In this document: positions 24,335 to 31,938 of the stretch, one piece after another
Layout: each line of letters opens with the position of its first letter
Numbering within the stretch: position 1 is the stretch's first letter
Assembly (NCBI GenBank): GCA_964627045.1
Contig: CAZVIK010000005.1
Span: 1-49,203, forward strand
Source: CAZVIK01 sp964627045
Lineage (GTDB): Bacteria; Acidobacteriota; Terriglobia; Bryobacterales; Bryobacteraceae
Length of the DNA stretch: 49,203 nucleotides
Direction of reading: 5' to 3'
Notes under the pieces: model-generated
What the model was told of the DNA's origin: nothing
Seen by the model: only the letters and a program-made list of their open reading frames with translations
Databases searched by the model: none
Translations under genes and position numbers: made by a program

Positions 24335-25210
24335 ATGCGTGTCACGACACTGCTGTTTCACGACGTCGTGCCGGCCGGCCGCCCGGAGTCGAGCGGCTTT
24401 CTTGGAGCCGGCGCCGACGTGTACAAGCTGGACCTCGAAGAGTTCCGGCGGCACCTGGAGGCGGTGCGGCAGACGCTCCGAGGCGAGATGGCAACGGGGC
24501 CGGAGGTGCTCGCCGGTTCCTTTGCTGATCGTGGCGACGACCCCGTCCTGCTGACGTTCGACGACGGCGGAGCAAGCGCGCACCTTCACGTGGCGGACAT
24601 GCTCGACGAAAACGGGTGGAAGGCGCACTTTCTGGTCACCACCGGGCGGGTCGGCACGGCGGGATTTCTGGACAAGGCCCAGATCCGGGACCTCCGCCGG
24701 CGCGGGCACGTTATCGGGAGTCATTCGCACACCCACCCGGCGCGGATGTCCCACTGCTCGCCGAAGGAAATGGACGACGAGTGGCGGCGCAGCACCGGTG
24801 CGCTCGCCGAAATCCTGGGAGAGCCGGTTGATGTGGCTTCCGTTCCGGGCGGGTTTTATTCCCGCAAAGTTGCCTTGGCCGCGGCCGGCGCGGGAATCAG
24901 GCTGTTGTTCAACTCCGAGCCGGTAAGGCGCCCGCAGACCGTGCAAGGGTGCCTGATTCTGGGGCGATACACAGCCAAGCGCGGCTACCCGGGCCGGTGG
25001 TCGGCGGCGATTCTCGCCGGAAGCCGGGGGCTCCGGACCAGGGAATTCCTCTTCTGGAACGTCAAGAAGCTCGCCAAGGCGGTCCTGGGCGGGGCGTGGC
25101 TACGGGCGCGCGCCGTGCTGCTGGAGGGCGCGCACGGGGCGGCATCCAACGCGGTTCCCCCGGACGGCGGGGACCCACACGCCACTGGGTCCGACGACGG
25201 CCCACGGTGA
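24335..25210 (+). CDS. Polysaccharide deacetylase (NodB homology domain)
   Basis: The 291-residue protein has the NodB motifs: 'VLLTFDDGGASAHLHVADMLDENGWKAHFLVTT' with the catalytic Asp pair, 'GHVIGSHSHTHPARMS' supplying the two metal His, and 'VASVPGGFYSRKVALAAAGAG'. The enzyme should remove N- or O-acetyl groups from an aminosugar polymer or a lipid-linked sugar. No signal peptide is visible, so it probably acts in the cytoplasm or on a membrane-facing intermediate, which fits a biosynthetic rather than degradative role. The last ~30 residues are an acidic, glycine-rich tail unlike the family. It starts 2 bp after the formyltransferase-like gene. Confidence 0.9.
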   Translation: MRVTTLLFHDVVPAGRPESSGFLGAGADVYKLDLEEFRRHLEAVRQTLRGEMATGPEVLAGSFADRGDDPVLLTFDDGGASAHLHVADMLDENGWKAHFLVTTGRVGTAGFLDKAQIRDLRRRGHVIGSHSHTHPARMSHCSPKEMDDEWRRSTGALAEILGEPVDVASVPGGFYSRKVALAAAGAGIRLLFNSEPVRRPQTVQGCLILGRYTAKRGYPGRWSAAILAGSRGLRTREFLFWNVKKLAKAVLGGAWLRARAVLLEGAHGAASNAVPPDGGDPHATGSDDGPR

Positions 25211-25252
25211 CGGTCTCGGCGCGACCCGGCGGCGCGACGGCCCGAGCCGTCA
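25208..25252. terminator. Hairpin spanning both stop codons of convergent genes
   Basis: TGACGG-t-CTCGG (25208-25219) pairs with CCGAGCCGTCA (25242-25252), an 11-bp stem with one bulged base. The two TGA stop codons themselves lie in the arms. It is followed by no T run, but its placement suggests a bidirectional end signal or protection of both 3' ends. Confidence 0.45.
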
Positions 25253-27907
25253 GAATTCGAAACTGGCGACGAAACGCAGGGTCCGGCCTTCGTTCAGCGT
25301 ATTGGTGATGACGCCGAAACTGGTTTCCGAAAGCCGCGCGCCGGGCTCGGCGAACTGCGGCGTGTTGAACGCGTTGACGGATTCGGCCAGGACGAACAGC
25401 GACTTGTCCCCGAACAGAGGAAACCGGCGGCCGGCGGTGGCGTTGACGTTGCGGATGGGGCCCTTCCGAAAGACGTTGCGCCCCAGGTTCCCGGCGCGCT
25501 CTCCGGGCCGGATGTAGGCGAAGGCCGAACGCGGCAGCAGATTGCGCGAGGTGTCGGGATCGCCGATGGTACGGCCGAGGATCGAGGGGTCCAGCAGATT
25601 CGGCCGGTCGCCGAAGGCTCCGTCGACGTTGCCGTAACCGGGAGCGTCCGACCCGGTCTCGACCAAAAACGGCGTGCCGGATTTCACCATCGCCGCCAGC
25701 GAGAAGTTCCAATTCCCCAGCAGCCGCCCCCAGAGGCCGTGGCTGGCGAAACGCGGCGTGTCATAGGACATCCAGAACACGAACGAATGCGGCTGGTCGA
25801 AATCGGTGAGTGCGCGCAGGTCGCGGTTGGAATCGAACTCCCACTGGCTGCGGGCCTGCCGGCGGATGTTGCCGGTGTCGCTGAAATTGGCGCCAAGGTC
25901 CATGGCCTTGCTGAACCAATAGGACGTCTCCAGGCTCAGCCCGCGCCAGCGCGGGACCGACCAGGTGACCTTCCCGGCGTCGTACCAGGCATGGGATGCG
26001 CTGATGACCTGACGGACCTCGGAATAGCGGTCGTCCGGCCGGCGGTCGTCCACGTTGGCGGTGGTGCCGGTGGCCTCCACGCGGCCGCGGTTGCGATACC
26101 AAACCTGCGGAAGCTTCAACGTGCGGCTGCCGACGTAGCCTAGTTGCAGCTTCCAGGTCCGAGAGAGCGCCGGCTCCCAACTGAAGTTGTACTGGTGGGC
26201 GTAGGGCTGAGAGATGTTCGGATCGATGTCGTAGACGGACTGCCGAGTGAGGGTGCCGCTGGAAAGCGCACGGCTGAAATCGAAGATGGTGCGCAGGTCG
26301 GGCTGCATGATGAGCAGCTTGGAGATCTCCGAGGTGGAAAAGCGGATCAGCCCGTAGGTGACCGGCATGACGGCCCCGTATTGCAGGGCATAGGCGGAAC
26401 GCAGCACGCCCAGGCGGCCCGGCAACGACCAGGCCAAGCCGAACTGCGGCGCCAGGTTGTTGCAGTCGCAGCCGTAGGGCAACATCTCGCGCTGGTTGGC
26501 CTCAGTGGGCACGGGACTGGGCTGATAGCGGAGGCCCATGCTCAGAGTCAGGTTGGGCCGCACGCGCCAACGGTCGCCCGCGTAAAAGGCGAGGCTCCAG
26601 CTACGGTAGCCGCGATGTGCATTGCCAACGGCGAAGTTGAACCGGTTGGCGGTTCCCCAGCGGAGGTTCTCGATGGCATCCCTTCCAAAATCGCTGGAGA
26701 AACGCACAGTGCCGCGATGCGAGTCGGACTGAAGGCCGTTGAAGCGCCGGCGTGTGAGGTCGTTTCCGAAGACCAGGGAATGCCTGCCACGGGAGTGCGT
26801 CATGCCAACGGCTTGCCGGAAGCTGCTGTCGGCGCGGTCGGTGGGAACGTCGGCACCCGGCCCCAGGCTGTCCAGGGCTCCGATGTTGAAAGACGGGCCG
26901 ATGTTGTTCGGTTCCGGGACCACGAGGGCGCCGACGCGATCGAAGCCGAACGATGCCTGCAGTACCGTCTCCGGACTCCATTGCCGGGTCCAACTCAGGC
27001 GCGACTCATGGGAGCGCGTCGTGGTGTCGGGGTTCTGCCCGGCGACAAACTGGAAGGCGTCCACCGTACGGTAGCTGTACTCGTGTCTCAGGGTGATCGT
27101 GTCCCGCTCGCCGATGGCCTGGTCAAACTGGCCGCCGAGGGTGTTGCCGTTGATGCGCTGAGGCGAGTTGCGGTTCAGCATGCGGGGGTCGATGTCGGTG
27201 CGATTCGGCGCCTCGGCCGGAAAGGCGCTGAAGATCCTCTCCACCAGCGGCCGGATCTCCGGATCGGTGGTGAGCGGCGTGCGCTCTCCTGGCAGCGGAA
27301 TCAGGACGTTGCCGTTCACCATGCCGCGGATCTTGGATTGGCTGCCCTGAACCGTGAGGCTCGCCTTGCGCCACAGGGGCGCGAGCAATTCGACGCCATA
27401 CTCGTTCTCACGCGCGGGTTTCACGCCGCCCACCTGGAAGAACGAACGCGCGCTGAAGATGCTGTTCAGATGCGACTCATAGACCCGACCGTGAACCTGA
27501 GAAGCGATCGACGGTGAGACGTGCAATGCTTCGGAGGCATCGTTGCCGTACTCGGTGCCGAAGTGGCTCCGATCGGAGGCAAACTCGTTGACGATGGTAG
27601 CGGTGACGCCGAGGCGCTGGTTGGAGTCCCGCTGCACGTTGGTGTCCAGCGGCGTGAGTTGGACGTTCTCGTTGCGGCGATTCTCGGCGCTGGGGGCGGC
27701 CGATCCCTCGGCCGGCAGCGCGCCATCGGCGGCCGGCGCGGGCGCCGCGGCCTCGTCCGGCGCCGGTGAATCGGGCTGGGCAGCGGGTGCTACGGTGGCG
27801 GCCTCGGCAACGCCGGAGCCGTTGGAGGGCCTCGGTTGCTGGTCCGCCGCGACGGCGGCCAGCGGAATACACACAGTAAGAACCAGCGCGAGATAATAGC
27901 GATTCAT
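25250..27907 (-). CDS. TonB-receptor/Oar-like outer-membrane beta-barrel, without recognisable plug domain
   Basis: The 885-residue protein has a signal peptide (MNRYYLALVLTVCIPLAAVAA), then ~70 residues of Ala/Pro/Glu-rich linker, then 'NRRNENVQLTPLDTNVQRDSNQRLGVTATIVNEFASDRSHFGTEYGN', typical of acidobacterial Oar-type barrels. The rest is alternating beta-strand sequence ending in Phe ('LRFVASFEF'), the outer-membrane assembly signal. Usual members are 1000-1200 residues, with an N-terminal carboxypeptidase-regulatory-like domain and a plug; both seem to be missing here, replaced by the linker. It might be a porin-like or surface-displayed relative. ATG at 27907 opens the signal peptide; the SD-like GGAGGGG lies further upstream than normal and can pair with CCCCT. 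Confidence 0.83.
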   Translation of the reverse strand: MNRYYLALVLTVCIPLAAVAADQQPRPSNGSGVAEAATVAPAAQPDSPAPDEAAAPAPAADGALPAEGSAAPSAENRRNENVQLTPLDTNVQRDSNQRLGVTATIVNEFASDRSHFGTEYGNDASEALHVSPSIASQVHGRVYESHLNSIFSARSFFQVGGVKPARENEYGVELLAPLWRKASLTVQGSQSKIRGMVNGNVLIPLPGERTPLTTDPEIRPLVERIFSAFPAEAPNRTDIDPRMLNRNSPQRINGNTLGGQFDQAIGERDTITLRHEYSYRTVDAFQFVAGQNPDTTTRSHESRLSWTRQWSPETVLQASFGFDRVGALVVPEPNNIGPSFNIGALDSLGPGADVPTDRADSSFRQAVGMTHSRGRHSLVFGNDLTRRRFNGLQSDSHRGTVRFSSDFGRDAIENLRWGTANRFNFAVGNAHRGYRSWSLAFYAGDRWRVRPNLTLSMGLRYQPSPVPTEANQREMLPYGCDCNNLAPQFGLAWSLPGRLGVLRSAYALQYGAVMPVTYGLIRFSTSEISKLLIMQPDLRTIFDFSRALSSGTLTRQSVYDIDPNISQPYAHQYNFSWEPALSRTWKLQLGYVGSRTLKLPQVWYRNRGRVEATGTTANVDDRRPDDRYSEVRQVISASHAWYDAGKVTWSVPRWRGLSLETSYWFSKAMDLGANFSDTGNIRRQARSQWEFDSNRDLRALTDFDQPHSFVFWMSYDTPRFASHGLWGRLLGNWNFSLAAMVKSGTPFLVETGSDAPGYGNVDGAFGDRPNLLDPSILGRTIGDPDTSRNLLPRSAFAYIRPGERAGNLGRNVFRKGPIRNVNATAGRRFPLFGDKSLFVLAESVNAFNTPQFAEPGARLSETSFGVITNTLNEGRTLRFVASFEF

Positions 27908-27937
27908 TGGATTAGGGGACGACCCCTCCATCGTAGC

Positions 27938-27961
27938 ATCCATGCACTTGAGCGCATGGAT
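27938..27961. promoter_or_regulatory. Perfect 8-bp inverted repeat upstream of the barrel gene
   Basis: ATCCATGC (27938-27945) and GCATGGAT (27954-27961) are exact inverted copies with an 8-bp spacer, 31 bp upstream of the barrel start codon. This spacing and symmetry fit an operator for a dimeric regulator. A weak TTGAGC/TATATG pair on the plus strand (27949-27977) overlaps it and may serve the methyltransferase gene. Confidence 0.45.
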
Positions 27962-28138
27962 TGACGGGGGTATATGCCGGGGGCTTTCGCGACGGGGGCC
28001 GCGTGGCGGTCTGCCCGTCTGCGAAAAGCGTTGTGTCCCCGTTTTTCGCGATGCCTGGAACTGGGCGTAGTGGGAGATCAGCGATCACCATTGGGCGCTG
28101 AGAGCAATGGCAGGAGGGTCTGCGAAAGGAGAGAAGGA

Positions 28139-28978
28139 GTGTTTGAGAAGTTGGAGGAAATTCACGAACGGCCCGAGTTGTTCGAGTCGTATACGGCCAG
28201 CGAACTGTGGACGGATGAGCACACCTCGTCCCAGATGCTCGCGTTTCACTTGGACGGGACGAAGGACATTTCCTCGCGAAACGCGCCGTTTATCGACCGG
28301 TCGGTGGAATGGATCGCATCCAGATTCCGCATCGGCAAGGGAACCAGGATTGCGGATTTCGGGTGCGGACCGGGGCTATACGCCAATCGGCTCGCTAAAC
28401 GCCACGCCGAGGTAACGGGTATCGATTTCTCGCGCCGGTCCATTGAATACGCAAGAAGAGCCGCCGCCGACGAGAAGCTGAGCGTCGACTATGTGATCCA
28501 AAACTATCTTGAATTTGAGACCCGAGACCGGTTCGACCTGATCCTGATGATCATGTGCGACTTCTGCGCCCTCAGCCCGGCACAACGGAAGGCGATGGCG
28601 GAGAAGTTTCATAAGTTGCTGAAGCCGGGTGGATCGCTGCTTCTGGACGTGTATTCACCCGTGGCATTTGACCAAAGGGAAGAGGCTTCATCCTATGAGG
28701 TAAACGCGTACGGCGGTTTCTGGTCGCCCAGCCGGTATTTCTGTTTCCAAAACACATTCAAGTACGCCGCGGAGAGAGTCGTGCTGGACAAGTACACGAT
28801 AGTGGAACGGGGACGCACCCGGACGGTGTACAACTGGATGCAACACTTCACGCCGGAAGAGCTGGCCGGGGAGCTTGCCGGGAGTAACTTCTCGGCTGGG
28901 GAACTGTATGCGGATGTTGCCGGAGGCCCGTACAACGCCAAGTCGGAGGTGTTCGCGGCGGTGGCCGGGAAGGCGTAG
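28139..28978 (+). CDS. SAM-dependent class I methyltransferase
   Basis: The 279-residue protein has the methyltransferase motif I 'TRIADFGCGPGLYANRLAKR', motif II 'EVTGIDFSRRSIEYARRAA', 'DLILMIMCDFCALSP' and 'LLKPGGSLLLDVYSP'. The N-terminal 'FEKLEEIHERPELFESYTASELWTDEHTSSQMLAFHLDGTKDISSRN' is a conserved cap of a small-molecule methyltransferase family of unknown substrate, often found in Clostridia-like and Acidobacteria genomes. The start is GTG at 28139, decided by AGGAG placed seven bases upstream; there is no in-frame ATG before the conserved cap. It stands alone, divergent from the barrel gene. Confidence 0.88.
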   Translation: MFEKLEEIHERPELFESYTASELWTDEHTSSQMLAFHLDGTKDISSRNAPFIDRSVEWIASRFRIGKGTRIADFGCGPGLYANRLAKRHAEVTGIDFSRRSIEYARRAAADEKLSVDYVIQNYLEFETRDRFDLILMIMCDFCALSPAQRKAMAEKFHKLLKPGGSLLLDVYSPVAFDQREEASSYEVNAYGGFWSPSRYFCFQNTFKYAAERVVLDKYTIVERGRTRTVYNWMQHFTPEELAGELAGSNFSAGELYADVAGGPYNAKSEVFAAVAGKA

Positions 28979-29014
28979 GGCGGCGGTGATCGCGGATGCG
29001 GGCGAGCCCGGGAT

Positions 29015-29036
29015 GCCGCTTGCTGCCGCAAGCGGC
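29015..29036. terminator. Hairpin downstream of the methyltransferase gene
   Basis: GCCGCTTG and CAAGCGGC are perfect 8-bp arms around a 6-nt loop, 37 bp after the methyltransferase stop. No T run follows, so it is only a possible terminator. The rest of the 268-bp region up to the next gene holds a TAGAAT -10-like hexamer at 29105-29110 with no clear -35. Confidence 0.35.
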
Positions 29037-29246
29037 CGGGCGTGCCGCGGAATCCTACCAGACGTTAACGTGCGAAGACCGCTCTGACCGGAGACGATTC
29101 GGCGTAGAATCGAGGATGGCATCAAAGCCATGGCGAGGGTCCCCATCGGGAATGGAGGCGGAACCGGGCGCTAGCTGCGGGCGGCGAAACCGGTGCGTGC
29201 GGCCGTGGGGTGGGGGCGCCGGACCAAAGATCATTGGAGGATAACG

Positions 29247-30170
29247 ATGCGTGCTCGTTGGTATTTCGGAATCGGATTGGCAGTCTTGTTTGTGAGCATG
29301 ATCGGCCTGCTTGTGGCACAGCAGCCGTCGCAACCCGTTTACGACCCGAGCGTGTTGGCCGGGGAGAAGAACTTCGTCGTCGGCGTGCAGCCGCCGTTCA
29401 TGTGGTTTCACGACACCCCGAAGATGAACGTGCCGGAAGGCTACACGCCGATCTTCAACGGACAGAACCTGACGGGCTGGCACGCCAGTCCGACGAACCA
29501 CCACGGCGTGACGCCGGACTTCCGCGTGATTCACGGCATCATCGTGGGCACGCAGAGCCCGTTCGCCGACGGCGGAATCCTGCTGACCGACAAGAGCTAT
29601 AAGAACTTCGACCTGTATATGGAAGTGAAGCCGGATTACGGCTGCGATAGCGGTATCTTCTTCCGCTGCACCGAGGCCGGCCACTGCTACCAGATCACCA
29701 TGGACTATCTGCCGGGCGGCAGCATGGGCAGCCTGATCACCGAGAACATCAACGGAACCACCGCCGCCGACCGCAACGCGCTGCTGGCCGCAAGGGGGAA
29801 ACCGCCAGCCGCGCCGCCCGCCAGGGCCGCCGCTCCGGCCGGCCAGGCCGCTCCGCCGCGCCGCGCTCCGCAGACGCCGGTGGTAGGAGGCATTCCGCTC
29901 GGACAAACCACACCGGTGGGCGAAGCTGCGTGGATGAAGGCCTGGAAGCGCGAAGCGTGGAATACCGTCCGGCTGCGGGTGGAAGGCGACGTGCCGCACG
30001 TGCAGGTGTGGATCAACGACCAGGTGATCACCGACACGCAGGAGAAGACCAATCGCGCCGAAGGCGGCATGGTCACCGGACCGATCGCGATCCAGATGCA
30101 CGGCGGCAACCGCTGGGTGCAGGGCGGGTTCTGGCGCTGGCGCAACATCGGCATCAAGGAATTGCCGTAG
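29247..30170 (+). CDS. DUF1080 (3-keto-disaccharide hydrolase-type) secreted protein
   Basis: The 307-residue protein begins with a signal/anchor segment (MRARWYFGIGLAVLFVSMIGLLVAQ). The DUF1080 domain is recognised from 'EGYTPIFNGQNLTGWHASPTNHHG', 'FRVIHGIIVGTQSPFADGGILLTDKSYKNFDLYMEVKPDYGCDSGIFFRCTEAG' and 'PIAIQMHGGNRWVQGGFWRWRNIGIKEL'. Some members cleave 3-keto-glycosides; many others have no tested activity. Between residues ~190 and ~230 the domain is interrupted by a Pro/Ala-rich insert ('KPPAAPPARAAAPAGQAAPP'), probably a flexible loop. GGAGG lies six bases before the ATG, fixing the start. It is 216 bp upstream of the NIPSNAP gene. Confidence 0.88.
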   Translation: MRARWYFGIGLAVLFVSMIGLLVAQQPSQPVYDPSVLAGEKNFVVGVQPPFMWFHDTPKMNVPEGYTPIFNGQNLTGWHASPTNHHGVTPDFRVIHGIIVGTQSPFADGGILLTDKSYKNFDLYMEVKPDYGCDSGIFFRCTEAGHCYQITMDYLPGGSMGSLITENINGTTAADRNALLAARGKPPAAPPARAAAPAGQAAPPRRAPQTPVVGGIPLGQTTPVGEAAWMKAWKREAWNTVRLRVEGDVPHVQVWINDQVITDTQEKTNRAEGGMVTGPIAIQMHGGNRWVQGGFWRWRNIGIKELP

Positions 30171-30197
30171 ATCCGCAGATCGTTTCGTAGGTTCCGA

Positions 30198-30229
30198 GCG
30201 ACGGCGGCCGGAGGACGACTTCGGCCGCC
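30198..30229. terminator. GC hairpin after the DUF1080 gene
   Basis: GGCGGCCG (30203-30210) and CGGCCGCC (30222-30229) form a perfect 8-bp stem starting 33 bp after the stop codon; the outer bases GCGAC and GTCGC extend it after a 5-nt bulge. No T run follows. Confidence 0.35.
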
Positions 30230-30386
30230 GAGCCGTCGCGGGTAGTTGAGAATGAGGCCGGTTCGCGCTCGGGCCCCAGAGGCGGCGGTGCGGCCGCGCC
30301 ATCCCCCCACGCAGCCCGGTTCCGGGACGCGTGCTATATTGAATCGCTCGGGCCTGGCAGGGCAGGCCCAATTCCGCGAGGTGACT

Positions 30387-31163
30387 ATGGATCGACGCGC
30401 TTTTCTTGGCGGTGCGGCAGCCGTCACGCTTCCAAACGCGTTCGCGCAAAGTGGGGCCGGGAAGGGGCCGGGGTTCTACCTTGTGCAACACTACAAACTT
30501 CAACTGGGGTCTCAGGCCACGCGGCTGTCGGACTACCTGGCGAAGACCTATGTGCCCGCGCTCGCCAAGGTGAATGCGGGGGCGGCGCTGATTCTGGACG
30601 CGCAACTTTCCGAACACCTGCCTCAGGTGACCGTCATTACGGCGCACGCCTCCATCGAGCAGGCGTGGAGCGTACAGACGCGACTGCGTGCCGACAAAGC
30701 GTTTGAAGCGGCGACCGACGCCTGGCAGGCCGGTCCGGAGCCGCCGTATCAGAGCCTCACGACCGAACTGTTGGAGGCCACGGCGTTCACCCCGGCGTTT
30801 GCGGCGCCGAATCCGCAGCCGAAGGCGCCGCGCATCTTCGAATCGCGCATCTACCAGACGCACACCGAAAGGGAACTGCGGGGCCTGGTGGGACGTTTCG
30901 CCGAGGGCGAGGCCATGCTACTGGCGCGGGCCGGCGCACAACTCGTGCTGTTTGGGACGACGGCGGTCGGGCCGGAGAACCCGAACCTCACCTGGGTGCT
31001 CGCGTTCGACACGATGGAAGCGCGGGAGAAGTTCAGCGCGGCGTTCAACGCGGATCCCGACTGGGTGGCGTTGCGCAAGCAGTCGCTGGAGCGCTGGGGA
31101 CAGATTCCCAGTTACCGCCGCCTTACGCTCTACCGGGCCACGGCCTATTCGCCGATCTGGTAG
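30387..31163 (+). CDS. Exported NIPSNAP family protein, two-domain
   Basis: The 258-residue protein begins MDRRAFLGGAAAVTLPNAFAQ, a twin-arginine-like signal (RRAFLG). It holds two NIPSNAP-like repeats: the first from 'FYLVQHYKLQLGSQATRLSDYLAKTYVPALAKVNAG', the second from 'IFESRIYQTHTERELRGLVGRFAEGEAMLLARAGAQLVLFGTTAVGPENPNLTWVLAFDTMEAREKFSAAFNADPDWVALRKQS'. The second is the better match to the family. Function is unknown; export by Tat suggests folding or cofactor binding before transport. GAGG stands five bases before the ATG at 30387. A TATATT -10-like element lies at 30336-30341. Confidence 0.85.
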   Translation: MDRRAFLGGAAAVTLPNAFAQSGAGKGPGFYLVQHYKLQLGSQATRLSDYLAKTYVPALAKVNAGAALILDAQLSEHLPQVTVITAHASIEQAWSVQTRLRADKAFEAATDAWQAGPEPPYQSLTTELLEATAFTPAFAAPNPQPKAPRIFESRIYQTHTERELRGLVGRFAEGEAMLLARAGAQLVLFGTTAVGPENPNLTWVLAFDTMEAREKFSAAFNADPDWVALRKQSLERWGQIPSYRRLTLYRATAYSPIW

Positions 31164-31333
31164 AGGGGCCGGATCGCGGTCCTCTGAACTGGAGCGCAAC
31201 GGAAACCTGGAGTGTCTCGTCAAACGCGGCCGCCGGCATGGCGAACGGGATCGGCGGGCGTATCTGCGGGCGCGCGGTTGGGGCGGCGAGATGGGTGCGC
31301 GCCCGGTTCAAAGTTGAACGGGAACGCTGACGG

Positions 31334-31375
31334 AAAAGAAACGGAGGGACTCGGGCGTAAGCCGCAAGCCCCTCC
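31334..31375 (-). terminator. Rho-independent terminator of the small secreted protein gene
   Basis: On the minus strand GGAGGGGCTTGCGGC and GCCCGAGTCCCTCC form an imperfect hairpin (31375-31343), followed by GTTTCTTTTCC. It lies 38 bp beyond the stop of the 31414-31809 gene and may also end the convergent NIPSNAP transcript. Confidence 0.6.
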
Positions 31376-31413
31376 GGGCGCAAGACGAATCCTCCAATTT
31401 CCAGTGGCTTCGG

Positions 31414-31809
31414 TTACGGAACCGGGGTGTCGATCACCTCGTGCTCGTGCTGTCCGGTGGGTGCGTTCAGGACGAACCCATCCTGCCCGGGAATCCACAA
31501 CTCCGACAGGACGTGAGTCTGGCCGATCTTGTCAAAAACAAGGTGGGCGTCTTTGGGCGTGTTATGCGTGGAGGCGGCAATTCTGGTGAGGATGGGTACC
31601 TGCGCGGCGTTCTTGCCGTCGGCGGCGGCGATCCGGATGAACCGCAAGCCCGGGTCGCGAGAGATCTGATATTGGCCGGCGGGGAACTGTTTTTCGCCGG
31701 CGGTGAACGCGTGACGGATGGTCACGCGGAGAGACTGTGATTGTGCGAAGGCCGCCAGGGCCGTGAGCGCCATCATCAGAATCGTCCACAGCACGCGTCT
31801 GTTATGCAA
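31414..31809 (-). CDS. Small secreted protein of the acidobacterial 'PAGxYxI' type
   Basis: The 131-residue protein has a signal peptide ('RRVLWTILMMALTALAAFAQ') and a mature part 'LRVTIRHAFTAGEKQFPAGQYQISRDPGLRFIRI...AHLVFDKIGQTHVLSELWIPGQDGFVLN'. The pattern of an N-terminal strand, a 'FPAGxYxI' turn, then 'LVFDKIGxxHxLxELW' recurs in many short exported proteins of Acidobacteria, including the protein at 42257-42682 here. No function is established. The start codon is TTG at 31809, supported by GGAGG exactly six bases upstream; there is no ATG before the signal peptide. Confidence 0.75.
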   Translation of the reverse strand: MHNRRVLWTILMMALTALAAFAQSQSLRVTIRHAFTAGEKQFPAGQYQISRDPGLRFIRIAAADGKNAAQVPILTRIAASTHNTPKDAHLVFDKIGQTHVLSELWIPGQDGFVLNAPTGQHEHEVIDTPVP

Positions 31810-31938
31810 GGGTTTCCTCCAATCAGGCCTTTGGATGGATCTTGTGCACGCGCGGATGTAACAAAAAGAAACGCAGGAAATGCGGCGATGCAGAGGGTGC
31901 GGACGCCCGGCGGTGCGACAGGCGGAAACGCCGTCGCG

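Noticed and set aside
29055..30863. 602-codon open frame opposite the DUF1080 and NIPSNAP genes
   Set aside because: It spans two well-supported genes and the gap between them on the other strand; Arg-rich and motif-free.
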